Of a DNA stretch of 53,666 nt, positions 18,166 to 26,919 are shown in pieces. The DNA comes from an uncultured Pelagibacteraceae bacterium. GTDB lineage: Bacteria > Pseudomonadota > Alphaproteobacteria > Pelagibacterales > Pelagibacteraceae. The DNA lies in NCBI GenBank assembly GCA_902565935.1, contig CACFGT010000009.1, positions 1 through 53,666 of the forward strand, in the 5' to 3' direction. Under the pieces are notes generated by a model. It had not been told where the DNA came from and did not search any database. It saw only the letters and a program-made list of their open reading frames with translations. Each line of letters starts with the position of its first letter. Position 1 is the first letter of the stretch. The translations under genes and the position numbers were made by a program.

Positions 18166-20709
18166 TTAATTTTCTAAGTCTTTTATATTTATAAAGTTTT
18201 CGCTTAATGATTTATTGTTCCTCTTAATATCCTCAAAAAAATTCCAAGCCAAAACTATTATAGTCGATAATTTACTATCAATTTTTTCTTTGTAGTAGAT
18301 TGGTATTTTTACTCCAGGGATAAATTTTTTATCTTTTAACTTGTTATCTTCAATAATGTAATCAATTTGATTTGAGATACCAAAAAAATTAAGTGCTGTA
18401 GTAGCTTTAGCTGGCGCACCATACCCCACTAAAGATTTCTCTTTCTTTTTGATAATATCTATATTTTTTAAAACATTTTTTCTTATTTCATAAACTTTTT
18501 CACCAAAAGATTTGTATGTTTTAAATTTTTTAATTCCAAAATTCTCTTCTTCTAATAAAAGCTTATTAATACTTTTGTCTATTTTAATTTTCTGATTTTT
18601 TGAAATATAAATTCTTAAAGATCCCCCATGCGTATTAATTTTTTCGGCTTTAAATATTTTTAAAGGATATTTTTTGAAAAAATTCACTAGAGACGTAAGA
18701 GACCAATAATTATAATGTTCATGATAAATGTTATCAAAAGTGAGATCTTTTAATGTATTCATTAGGTATTGAACTTCTATAATAATTGTACCTTTTTTAC
18801 TTAAAAGTTTAACCATACAAGTTGCCATTTCATCTAAATTGTCTGAATGTGCAAATACATTTGATGCTAAAATCAAATCAGCATTTTTTTTTATTTTTTT
18901 AATATTTTTTTCAGTCAAAAAACCATTAAAAGTTTTTATCTTCTTCTTATTTGCTAATTTTGCTAAGTTTTTTGCAGGCTCAATTCCTAAAATTTTTTTG
19001 AATTTTTTATCCAAGAATGGCTTTAAAGCCACTCCATCATTACTTCCAACATCTATAATATAAGATTTTTTTGAATTTAATTTAAATTCATTAATATATT
19101 TGTCTGCAGCTCTTACAAAGTGCTCTCTAAATATCTTTGATGTAGATGAAGTATAAAGATAATTTGAAAACATTTTTTTAGAGTCAACTGCAACAGAAAG
19201 TTGACAATTATGACATTTTTCACAGTAATTCATTTCTAAAGGATATAGTTCAGTTTTTTGATCTTTTTTGTTTAATAGATTATTTGCAAGTGGCTGATAC
19301 CCAAGTGAAAGAACTCTTTTTAAATTTGTATTTCCACAACATCTACATTCAAATTTGTAACAACTTAATAATAAATTCTTTTCGTCTTCATTTACTAAAA
19401 CATGTCGTATTGTATGAGTAACTCCATAGTTTTCATGTTCTCTTTCTCCTCTTACTAAATTTAATAACAAAGTATCCTTAGTGAAAACCATTGTGTGTGC
19501 AACATTTGGTTTTATGGTTGATAATTGACCTTCATTTACTACTTGAGTTATTTTTGGTGAATTCGGGTTTAAATTGTCTTGAAATATTTCAATGATTTGA
19601 CCTTTAACAAATAAACATTTTTGTTCCTGTTGAGGGTGATAATGATTTGCTCGTATAGTTCCTTTTTTTGAGTCAATTAATCCTATCATATTAATGGGTT
19701 CACTAAGTTCATGATTACTAATTTTACCTCTAGAGTCTACAAATTCATTTTCTCCATTTTTGAGATGATATAAATCTTTTATTAGATTTTGCTTTGACCA
19801 CTTTATAATCATTTCCTCAATACTTTCCTCAAGTCTATGAAGAAATTTAAAACCTGTTTTCAAAATTTTTTTATTTGATAATGAAAAACCTAGATTAGGA
19901 ATTTCATCATTTGTTTCAAGTAATTTTACTTTTGGATTAAATTTTTTACAAATTTCAGCAACCTCTTTTACAGTAACTGTATCTTTAGTGAGATTAAATA
20001 TCTCATTTTTAATGTCTTTTCTTTCCTCCATAAATTTAAAACATCTAGCAACATCAATTAAAGGCACTAAACTTTTTATTTGTCTTCCTCCCGCGAATAA
20101 TTTCAAAACTCCATTTTGTGAGGTTATTTTTGAAAAAAAATTTGCCATAATATCAATTCTTGCAGTGTCTGTGGAATATCCATAAACCGAACCTAATCTT
20201 AAAATTATAAAGTTTTTTCCAGATCTTTTTAATTGTTTTTCATTAATATCTTTAGATTTTCCATAGGATAATATTGGTTTTGTTTCTTCATTTTCTTTAA
20301 TGTGTTTTTTGATGTCTTCAAGACCCTCAAAAACAACATGAGTAGATGGCATTATAATTTTACAATTTTCATTTATCGAGTTTAGAATATTCTGTGTGCC
20401 TTCCTCTGCAACTTTTCTAATTTTATTTTCATGTTCAGTATTACTCTCACTTTTAACTCTCGGAACATCAGTTATTCCAGCAAGATGATGAACAATATCA
20501 GCATCAAAACAGTTCTTTTTGATAAGATCTTTATCTAGAATATCCCCATGAATAAATTCAATGTTCCAATTTCTAAGTTGATTTACTCTTTCTGAAATAA
20601 ATCTATTATCAATAACTGTAATTTTATCGTTCCAGCTATATCCAGAATATATTTTACAAAGTTCAGTCCCTATATAACCAAGACCTCCAGTAATGACTAT
20701 TTTTTTCAT
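18166..20709 (-). CDS. Three-domain fusion: SDR epimerase/dehydratase + cupin + zinc-type sugar C-methyltransferase
   Basis: 847 residues. Domain 1 (about 1-305) is an extended SDR with GGLGYIG, HLAGITD and the catalytic Y149xxxK153 pair. Domain 2 (about 315-440) is a cupin, with the metal-type motif RANHYHPQQEQ (His356, His358), like the sugar 3,5-epimerase or CapF C-terminal cupins. Domain 3 (about 453-847) matches NovU/TylC3-type C-methyltransferases, with a Cys cluster (C455, C457/458, C496, C499, C502), SAM motif IIDVGSNDG at about 551-559, and the C-terminal YGAPAKATTALNFF motif. The natural substrate class is a 4-keto-6-deoxy nucleotide sugar, fitting the nearby rfbB. The frame is intact; the overall order is unusual. 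Confidence 0.8.
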   Translation of the reverse strand: MKKIVITGGLGYIGTELCKIYSGYSWNDKITVIDNRFISERVNQLRNWNIEFIHGDILDKDLIKKNCFDADIVHHLAGITDVPRVKSESNTEHENKIRKVAEEGTQNILNSINENCKIIMPSTHVVFEGLEDIKKHIKENEETKPILSYGKSKDINEKQLKRSGKNFIILRLGSVYGYSTDTARIDIMANFFSKITSQNGVLKLFAGGRQIKSLVPLIDVARCFKFMEERKDIKNEIFNLTKDTVTVKEVAEICKKFNPKVKLLETNDEIPNLGFSLSNKKILKTGFKFLHRLEESIEEMIIKWSKQNLIKDLYHLKNGENEFVDSRGKISNHELSEPINMIGLIDSKKGTIRANHYHPQQEQKCLFVKGQIIEIFQDNLNPNSPKITQVVNEGQLSTIKPNVAHTMVFTKDTLLLNLVRGEREHENYGVTHTIRHVLVNEDEKNLLLSCYKFECRCCGNTNLKRVLSLGYQPLANNLLNKKDQKTELYPLEMNYCEKCHNCQLSVAVDSKKMFSNYLYTSSTSKIFREHFVRAADKYINEFKLNSKKSYIIDVGSNDGVALKPFLDKKFKKILGIEPAKNLAKLANKKKIKTFNGFLTEKNIKKIKKNADLILASNVFAHSDNLDEMATCMVKLLSKKGTIIIEVQYLMNTLKDLTFDNIYHEHYNYWSLTSLVNFFKKYPLKIFKAEKINTHGGSLRIYISKNQKIKIDKSINKLLLEEENFGIKKFKTYKSFGEKVYEIRKNVLKNIDIIKKKEKSLVGYGAPAKATTALNFFGISNQIDYIIEDNKLKDKKFIPGVKIPIYYKEKIDSKLSTIIVLAWNFFEDIKRNNKSLSENFINIKDLEN

Positions 20710-20759
20710 TTAAACTAATTTCCTAAACAATAATTTCTTTTAAGTAAAGAAATATCAGT

Positions 20760-21779
20760 TTAGTTCAAATAAAACTTATTAGCGGTATTAATGATATATT
20801 TCGCAGAATATTCAGTTGTTAGATAATTTCTAGTATATTCTAAAAGTACATTTCTAATATCATTTATTTCAGGATATTGGTCAATAAAAGTTTTGGAGTC
20901 GTATCTTTTTTTAAAAATATCTTTAAAGAATAATAAGAATTTTTTTAAAGATAAATGCTTCTTTTTATAAATACTTGGGGGAAAATATTTATTTAAAATC
21001 CAAGAATATTTATCAAATGTGTTTATCAACTCTTTTTTAGGTAATAAAGTCAATGTGTCTTGAGGACAATTTTTTAAATTAAGTATTAGAGGAACACATC
21101 CATTCATCAACATCTCGTAATATCTTACACTTTCCCACCAAGCTCCATAGGCATGAGAAATTCCAAATAAACTTTCTTGCCACATTCTGAAATATTCTGT
21201 TTCTTTGTTGTAAATATACGTTTCATATCTGTATGGAATTAGTGGTGATAATAAATTTTTTGGCTCAAGATTTAAATTTTTACATATTTTTTTTTTCGGA
21301 ATACAACAATTTATTGGAAATACATTCTCATCCTTTTTTATCAATTCTCTCTTGAAAAAAATAATATTTTTATTTTTATTATGATGTAACAATGTATTAT
21401 CTTCTCCATCTATTACTATTATTTTGCTATTTGAATTTAAAGCTTCCTCAAAAAAAAGATTTGATCTTGGAAAGGCACCATAAATTATAAATTCAAAGTA
21501 ATTGTTTTTGATTTTATTTTTAATATCACTTCTATCAATAGCATTATAATTAGTATAAGAGTCATAATAATTAAATCCATTTCCCCATAATTTTTTTTCA
21601 CCTAAAGGTTTTCTTTTAATCTCATCTGCATACATGTACCAAGCACCAGGAAAATCAATAACATCATTACCAAAAGTTTCTTTTAAACCGTGAAGAAGCA
21701 TGTCACTCACAATATCATTTACAAAATTAGCATTCTTTAAAAATTGTTCAGATAAGTGAGTGATAAATAATATTTTCAT
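20760..21779 (-). CDS. Probable glycosyltransferase, exostosin-like
   Basis: 339 residues, soluble. ILFITHLSEQFLKN starts a Rossmann-like strand. Near the C-terminus, SLFGISHAYGAWWESVRYYEMLMNG with CVPLI is the typical donor-binding segment of exostosin/GT-B-like transferases, in which a Glu sits ahead of a small-residue turn before VPL. It lies 50 bp upstream of the fusion gene on the same strand, so the two are likely co-transcribed. Substrate unknown. Confidence 0.6.
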   Translation of the reverse strand: MKILFITHLSEQFLKNANFVNDIVSDMLLHGLKETFGNDVIDFPGAWYMYADEIKRKPLGEKKLWGNGFNYYDSYTNYNAIDRSDIKNKIKNNYFEFIIYGAFPRSNLFFEEALNSNSKIIVIDGEDNTLLHHNKNKNIIFFKRELIKKDENVFPINCCIPKKKICKNLNLEPKNLLSPLIPYRYETYIYNKETEYFRMWQESLFGISHAYGAWWESVRYYEMLMNGCVPLILNLKNCPQDTLTLLPKKELINTFDKYSWILNKYFPPSIYKKKHLSLKKFLLFFKDIFKKRYDSKTFIDQYPEINDIRNVLLEYTRNYLTTEYSAKYIINTANKFYLN

Positions 21780-21863
21780 TTAAGGATATTAGTAAATTAT
21801 ATTAACGATAAAAAATGATAGTTCTAGTTATAAAGTTTTATAATATTTCCACCTATTTCTTGT

Positions 21864-21891
21864 TTGAAAGAAAAAAAATAAGTAGTATATA
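21864..21891 (+). promoter_or_regulatory. Candidate promoter of the CAT-anticodon tRNA
   Basis: TTGAAA (21864-21869) and TATATA (21886-21891) are separated by 16 bp. The predicted transcription start falls about ten bases before the mature tRNA 5' end, a typical distance. Confidence 0.5.
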
Positions 21892-21908
21892 TCAACAACA
21901 ATTTAAAT

Positions 21909-21985
21909 GGCGGGGTAGCTCAGTTGGTTAGAGCGCGGGACTCATAAGCCCGAGGTCAGTGGTTCGATCCCACTTCCCGCTACCA
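21909..21985 (+). tRNA. tRNA with anticodon CAT (elongator Met likely; Ile2 possible)
   Basis: A 77-base cloverleaf. Acceptor arms GGCGGGG and TCCCGCT pair with G-U at both ends; D-arm GCTC/GAGC; anticodon loop CTCATAA with anticodon CAT; T-arm AGTGG/CCACT around TTCGATC; discriminator A and an encoded CCA. The first pair is G-U rather than the C/A mismatch of initiator tRNA, so it is not tRNA-fMet. CAT is also used by lysidine-modified tRNA-Ile2, which sequence by eye cannot exclude. The last anticodon-stem pair is A-G, a mismatch. Confidence 0.93.
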
Positions 21986-21998
21986 ATTAATTGATTGA

Positions 21999-22718
21999 AT
22001 GAATAATTATATTTCAAAAAAAATTTACAGATTTTTTGAGAGTAGAAATATCCTAAAAATTAAATTTTTAATTCATAAACTTTTTAAAGAAAAAGATATA
22101 GGAAGTATAAATTTAGATTTTACTGATAAACCCAGTCGTATAAAAATAATTAAAGAAATAATACAAATAAAAAATTATAAAAGTTATCTTGAAATAGGTT
22201 GCTTTAGTAATGAGTTATTTGATCAAATTAATTGTGAAAGAAAAGTTGGAGTTGATCCTGTTTCAGGAGGTACAATAAGAGCAACTAGTGATGATTTTTT
22301 CAAAAAAAATATAGAAAAATTCGATTGTGTTTTTATTGATGGTTTACATAGATATTATCAAGTTAAAAAAGATATATTAAATTCAATCAATTCACTTAAT
22401 GAAGGTGGAATTATATTATTACACGATTGTTTGCCAAACAATGTATACGAACAAGCAGTTCCAAGATGTCAATATAAGTGGAATGGTGATGTTTGGAAGG
22501 CTATTGTGGAACTTAGAACCTATAAAAATTTAGATATTTATACTTGTTATGCTGACCATGGTATTGGTGTAGTTTTTGTAAGACCTAATAGAAATCAACT
22601 AAATTTGAACAAAGATAATTTTTTAAAATTAAGTTTTAAAGATTATTATGAAAATTATAAAGAGTATATGAATTTAATTTCATACAGTAAGTTATTAGAA
22701 TTAGTAAAAGCTATTTAA
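21999..22718 (+). CDS. Class I SAM-dependent methyltransferase (Methyltransf_24-like)
   Basis: 239 residues. SYLEIGCFSNELFDQI is SAM motif I (about 66-81), FDCVFIDGLHRYYQVKKDI with IDGLH is the hallmark of the cephalosporin-hydroxylase/Methyltransf_24 group, and GGIILLHDCLP follows. It probably methylates a sugar or other surface component. It begins 13 bp after the tRNA and may be reached by read-through from it. The stop overlaps the rfbB stop through TTAA. Confidence 0.75.
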   Translation: MNNYISKKIYRFFESRNILKIKFLIHKLFKEKDIGSINLDFTDKPSRIKIIKEIIQIKNYKSYLEIGCFSNELFDQINCERKVGVDPVSGGTIRATSDDFFKKNIEKFDCVFIDGLHRYYQVKKDILNSINSLNEGGIILLHDCLPNNVYEQAVPRCQYKWNGDVWKAIVELRTYKNLDIYTCYADHGIGVVFVRPNRNQLNLNKDNFLKLSFKDYYENYKEYMNLISYSKLLELVKAI

Positions 22719-23740
22719 GAATTAGATTTTAAACCAAGTCGGCTTAAAATATCTTTTTTATTTAAAGATTTAAAATAGTTAAGATTATTTAAATACCATT
22801 CAAAAGTTTGTTTTAAACCCGACTCAAAATTTGTTTGAGGCCTCCATTTCAATTGTTTAATTAACTTGTTACTATTTAAAGCATACCTAGTATCATGTCC
22901 TGGTCTATCTTTAACAAATTCTATTTTTACATTCTTACCAACTTTAATTTTCTTTTTAGCAATTTTTAATAATTTTTTTGAAATTTCCAAATTTATTAAA
23001 TTTTTGTTTGAACCAATATTATAAAAATTTCCTAATTTTCCTTTCTCAAAAATTTTTATTAAGGCTTCGCAATGATCTTTTACATATATCCATTCTCTGG
23101 AATTTTGTCCCTTGCCATATATTGGTAATTTTTTATTTGATAGGATGTTATAGATTAATTTTGGAATTAATTTTTCAGGATGTTGTTTAGGACCATAGTT
23201 ATTTGAACAATTAGTTACAATTGCAGGAATTTTATAAGTTCTAACATATGAAGAAACTAAATGATCTGAAGATGCCTTCGAGGCTGCATAGGGTGAACTA
23301 GGATTGTAAGGATAGGTCTCTTTAGTTCGTCCATTTAAAATGTCTCCGTACACTTCATCAGTAGAAATGTGAATTAATTTTGATCTTTTGTTTTTTTTTG
23401 AAAAATTTCTGAAAATTTCTAAAATATTGAATACTCCAATTATGTTACTATGAATAAAACTATTTGGGCTATCAATTGATCTATCAACATGTGTTTCAGC
23501 TGCTAAATTAAAAATTCCAACAGGTTTAAACTTAAATATAATTTTAGATAGTTTTTTATTTGCTATATCACATTTTATGTAACGGTAATTTTTATTTTTT
23601 TTAAATTCTTTAACATTATAAAAATTTGATGAATAAGTATTTTTATCTATATTGATAACTGAATATTCTTTTTTCAAAAGAAGATCTATAAGATTACTTC
23701 CTATAAATCCAAGACCACCTGTTACAATTACATTTTTCAT
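22715..23740 (-). CDS. rfbB: dTDP-glucose 4,6-dehydratase
   Basis: 341 residues, normal length. TGGLGFIGSNLID is the NAD motif, AETHVDRSID and HISTDEVYGDI with the catalytic DE pair identify the RfbB subfamily, YAASKASSDHLV holds YxxxK, and NNYGPKQHPEKLIP follows. It makes dTDP-4-keto-6-deoxyglucose. No rfbA, rfbC or rfbD is adjacent. The nearby fusion enzyme with a cupin and a C-methyltransferase could use the product, so a branched deoxysugar rather than rhamnose is plausible (inference). It lies 19 bp downstream of apt on the same strand. Confidence 0.92.
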   Translation of the reverse strand: MKNVIVTGGLGFIGSNLIDLLLKKEYSVINIDKNTYSSNFYNVKEFKKNKNYRYIKCDIANKKLSKIIFKFKPVGIFNLAAETHVDRSIDSPNSFIHSNIIGVFNILEIFRNFSKKNKRSKLIHISTDEVYGDILNGRTKETYPYNPSSPYAASKASSDHLVSSYVRTYKIPAIVTNCSNNYGPKQHPEKLIPKLIYNILSNKKLPIYGKGQNSREWIYVKDHCEALIKIFEKGKLGNFYNIGSNKNLINLEISKKLLKIAKKKIKVGKNVKIEFVKDRPGHDTRYALNSNKLIKQLKWRPQTNFESGLKQTFEWYLNNLNYFKSLNKKDILSRLGLKSNS

Positions 23741-23759
23741 TCTATATCAATAATAATTA

Positions 23760-24287
23760 CTAATGACCTGGAAATTCAATTAAATTTTCAACCATATAAT
23801 CTTTTTTTTTTAAATTATCTGAACCGCCTAGATCAAAAAGATTTATCACAAAAATAAAACAAGCAACTTTTCCACCAGAAATTTCAACCAATTTCGCGGC
23901 TGCTTCTGCAGTTCCACCAGTTGCGATTAAGTCATCGATAATTAGGACTTTATCATTTTTATTTATTGAATCTTTATGTACTTCTATAGTTGCAGTTCCA
24001 TATTCTAGCTCAAAGTCTACTGAATGTACATCTGCTGGAAGTTTATCTTTTTTTCTTAACATGATAAAAGGTTTCTTCATTATATATGAGACGGCTGATG
24101 CGAAAACAAAACCTCTAGATTCAATAGCTGCAATTTTATCAAATGTTATATTTTTTGATTTTTCCACAATTTGATTAATTGTTTCAGAAAAAGCTTTTTC
24201 ATCTTTTATCAAGGTAGTTATATCTCTAAATAAGATACCTTTTTTTGGATAATCTGGAATTGATCTAATATAATCTTTTAAATTCAT
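23760..24287 (-). CDS. apt: Adenine phosphoribosyltransferase
   Basis: 175 residues, the standard Apt size. The N-terminal IRSIPDYPKKGILFRDITTL and the PRPP-binding loop VLIIDDLIATGGTAEAA are diagnostic. ESRGFVFASAVSY also matches. It converts adenine + PRPP to AMP. It is divergent from mtnP across 41 bp; MtnP releases adenine from methylthioadenosine, so the pair links adenine release and recovery and may share promoter control. The start at 24287 places the conserved N-terminal segment at the right distance. Confidence 0.96.
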   Translation of the reverse strand: MNLKDYIRSIPDYPKKGILFRDITTLIKDEKAFSETINQIVEKSKNITFDKIAAIESRGFVFASAVSYIMKKPFIMLRKKDKLPADVHSVDFELEYGTATIEVHKDSINKNDKVLIIDDLIATGGTAEAAAKLVEISGGKVACFIFVINLFDLGGSDNLKKKDYMVENLIEFPGH

Positions 24288-24328
24288 TAAAGTAAATTAT
24301 AAAAGTATAATTAAATTAATTTTTTGGC

Positions 24329-25201
24329 ATGACAATAAATAAATTAGCAATAATTGGGGGTAGTGGTCTATATGATGTTGAAGAGTTTAAAAATAGAGAG
24401 TTATTAGATATAGAAACTCCTTGGGGCAAGCCTTCAGATCAAATCTTAAAAACAAATTATAATAATAAAGAGGTATATTTTTTACCCAGACATGGAAGAG
24501 GTCATTTTATTTCACCATCAAATATAAATTTTAGGGCAAATATTGATGCATTAAAACAATTAGGAGTGACAGATATAATTTCTGTTTCTGCTGTAGGATC
24601 ATTAAAAGAAAACTTACCACCTGGAAAATTTGTAATTGTGGATCAATTTATTGATAGAACTTTTGCAAGAGTTAAAACATTTTTTGATGAAGAAATTGTA
24701 GCTCATGTTTCTATGGCACATCCGACCTCAAATGGTTTAATGAATGCATGTGAAGAAGCCATCAAAAAAGAAAAAATTGAATATCAAAGATGTGGCACAT
24801 ATGTAGTTATGGAAGGACCTCAGTTTTCCACATTAGCAGAATCTAATCTATATAGATCATGGAACGCAGATGTAATTGGTATGACCAATATGCCAGAAGC
24901 AAAATTAGCAAGAGAAGCTGAAATAAGATATGCATCAGTTTCAATGGTTACAGATTATGATTGTTGGCATCCAGATCATGAAAATGTCGATGTTCAACAA
25001 GTAGTAAAAGTGCTTTTAGGCAATGCCGCAAAAGCTAAAAATATGATTAAAAATTTAATAGAAAATTTTGAAAACCATATTGATCCAAAAGATCCAACAA
25101 ATAATTGTTTAGATGTAGCTATAATCACTGCTCCTGAAAAAAGAACAAAAAAAACTATAGAAAAATTAAAAAACGTTGCTGGTAGAGTTTTGAATAAATG
25201 A
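24329..25201 (+). CDS. mtnP: S-methyl-5'-thioadenosine phosphorylase
   Basis: 290 residues. AIIGGSGLYD, FLPRHGRGH, VVMEGPQFSTLAES, GMTNMPEAKLAREAE and TDYDCWH are the MTAP signature motifs; the last contains the two Asp residues that contact adenine in MTA phosphorylases. Reaction: methylthioadenosine + phosphate to adenine + 5-methylthioribose-1-phosphate. A -10 element TATAAT at 24306-24311 lies 17 bp before the ATG. The stop overlaps the mtnA start (ATGA), indicating translational coupling. Its substrate is the by-product of the downstream speDE. Confidence 0.95.
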   Translation: MTINKLAIIGGSGLYDVEEFKNRELLDIETPWGKPSDQILKTNYNNKEVYFLPRHGRGHFISPSNINFRANIDALKQLGVTDIISVSAVGSLKENLPPGKFVIVDQFIDRTFARVKTFFDEEIVAHVSMAHPTSNGLMNACEEAIKKEKIEYQRCGTYVVMEGPQFSTLAESNLYRSWNADVIGMTNMPEAKLAREAEIRYASVSMVTDYDCWHPDHENVDVQQVVKVLLGNAAKAKNMIKNLIENFENHIDPKDPTNNCLDVAIITAPEKRTKKTIEKLKNVAGRVLNK

Positions 25202-26268
25202 GAATAGAAGGAAAAGAATATCGAACTATTTGGTTTGAAAATAATGTTGTAAAAATTATTGATCAAACAAAACTTCCACACCAATTCATTATTAAAGATC
25301 TCAAAACAGTTAATGATTCTATAAATGCGATTAAATTAATGGAAGTGAGAGGTGCTCCGTTAATTGGAGCTACTGCCGCTTACGGACTAGTTTTAGCTAT
25401 TATTGAAAATAATGATCAATCGTTTTTAAAGAAATCTGCAGAGTGTTTAATAAATTCAAGACCTACAGCAATAAATCTTAAGTGGGCAGTTGATAGAATG
25501 ATGAATAAATTATCAGGTGTTAATAGTGATAAAATTTTAGAGATAGCCTTAAACGAAGCAAAAGAAATTTGTGAAGAAGATATCAAATTTTGCGAAAATA
25601 TAGGATTAAATGGACTTAAAATAATTGAAGAAATTTATAATAAAAAAAAAGATACTGTAAATATTCTGACTCATTGTAACGCTGGTTGGCTTGCGACAAT
25701 CAATTGGGGAACTGCAACTTCTCCTATTTATCATGCACATAAAAAAGGTATCCCAGTTCATGTTTGGGCTGATGAAACTCGACCAAGAAACCAAGGAGCG
25801 AATCTCACTTCTTATGAATTAAATGAAGAAGGTATTAAAAACACAATTATTGCCGATAATACTGGTGGTATCTTAATGCAAAGAGGTGAAATCGATATGT
25901 GCATTGTTGGAACAGATAGAACTTTAGCCAATGGTGACGTTTGTAATAAAGTTGGTACTTATCTTAAAGCATTAGCGGCACATGATAACAATATTCCTTT
26001 TTATGTAGCTTTGCCAAGCTCAACAATTGATTGGAATATTAAAAATCATAAAGATATTCCAATAGAGGAGAGAAATGCAAATGAATTATCTCAAATGGAA
26101 GGAATTGATGAAGATGGAAATATAAAAAAGATTAAAATATATCCAAAAAAAAGTAAGGCTATGAATTTGGCTTTTGATGTGACACCTGCAAAATATGTTA
26201 CAGGTTTAATTACTGATAAAGGTGTATGTGAAGCATCAGAAAAAGGACTTAAACATTTATTTAAATGA
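25198..26268 (+). CDS. mtnA: 5-methylthioribose-1-phosphate isomerase
   Basis: 356 residues. MEVRGAPLIGATAAYG, THCNAGWLAT with catalytic Cys160, and IVGTDRTLANGDVCNK with catalytic Asp240 fall at the positions expected for MtnA, as does VHVWADETRPRNQGA. It isomerises methylthioribose-1-phosphate to methylthioribulose-1-phosphate. ATGA overlaps couple it to mtnP before and the aldolase after. No mtnC/D/K/E genes are in this window, so the rest of the classical methionine salvage route is not shown. Confidence 0.96.
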   Translation: MRIEGKEYRTIWFENNVVKIIDQTKLPHQFIIKDLKTVNDSINAIKLMEVRGAPLIGATAAYGLVLAIIENNDQSFLKKSAECLINSRPTAINLKWAVDRMMNKLSGVNSDKILEIALNEAKEICEEDIKFCENIGLNGLKIIEEIYNKKKDTVNILTHCNAGWLATINWGTATSPIYHAHKKGIPVHVWADETRPRNQGANLTSYELNEEGIKNTIIADNTGGILMQRGEIDMCIVGTDRTLANGDVCNKVGTYLKALAAHDNNIPFYVALPSSTIDWNIKNHKDIPIEERNANELSQMEGIDEDGNIKKIKIYPKKSKAMNLAFDVTPAKYVTGLITDKGVCEASEKGLKHLFK

Positions 26269-26918
26269 AAAATTTAGTTCAAAGAAATCAAATTATTGAA
26301 TATTCTTTAAAATTAAATTCTACAAATCTTTCACCCCTTAGATCAGGTAATATTTCACTGAGAGGGAGGGAGAATAATATAGAAGGATACTTAATTACTC
26401 CATCAGGTAAAAAATATGAAACGCTGAAACCTGAAGATATAGTTTTTATGGGTTTAAATGAAGAGGAAAAAAAAGACTCAGCTAATAAACCTTCATCCGA
26501 GTGGAGATTTCATCGAGATATTTATGCAAATAAAAAAGAGGCCAATGCTATCGTTCATGCTCATTCTCCACACGCAACAGCTGTATCCTCACATGGAAAA
26601 CCAATTCCACCGTTTCATTACATGATTGCTCTTGCAGGGGGAGATGACATTAAATGTGCAGAATATGCTACTTTTGGAACAGAAGAGTTATCTAAAAATG
26701 TTATTAAAGCTTTAGAAAATAGAAGCGCTTGCTTGATGTCTAATCACGGTCAGGTTGCTTTTGGAAAAAATTTAGAGAATGCTTTTGAACTTGCACAAGA
26801 AGTAGAAAATATTTGTCATCAATATACTATTGCTTTAAAGTTAGGAAATCCAAAGATTCTTTCATTTGAGGAAATGAAAAAAGTTTTGGAAAAGGCTAAA
26901 AACTATAAAAAAGGGTAA
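26265..26918 (+). CDS. Class II aldolase/adducin-family protein, probable methylthioribulose-phosphate aldolase or dehydratase
   Basis: 217 residues. The zinc site VHAHSPHATA (His98, His100) plus SNHGQVAFG (His161), the acidic residue in PSSEWRFHRDIY (Glu79) and NISLRG near the N-terminus define the class II aldolase fold (FucA/MtnB group). Sitting directly after mtnA, it should act on methylthioribulose-1-phosphate. It could dehydrate it (MtnB) or cleave it to dihydroxyacetone phosphate and a methylthio-aldehyde (DHAP shunt). The absence of mtnC/mtnD nearby favours the aldolase reading (inference). One base separates it from speDE. Confidence 0.8.
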   Translation: MKNLVQRNQIIEYSLKLNSTNLSPLRSGNISLRGRENNIEGYLITPSGKKYETLKPEDIVFMGLNEEEKKDSANKPSSEWRFHRDIYANKKEANAIVHAHSPHATAVSSHGKPIPPFHYMIALAGGDDIKCAEYATFGTEELSKNVIKALENRSACLMSNHGQVAFGKNLENAFELAQEVENICHQYTIALKLGNPKILSFEEMKKVLEKAKNYKKG

Positions 26919-26919
26919 G

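Noticed and set aside
20733..20753. An 8-base inverted repeat (ATTTCTTT/AAAGAAAT) between the exostosin-like gene and the fusion gene.
   Set aside because: All-AT apart from one pair, no U-tract, and easily expected by chance in this base composition.
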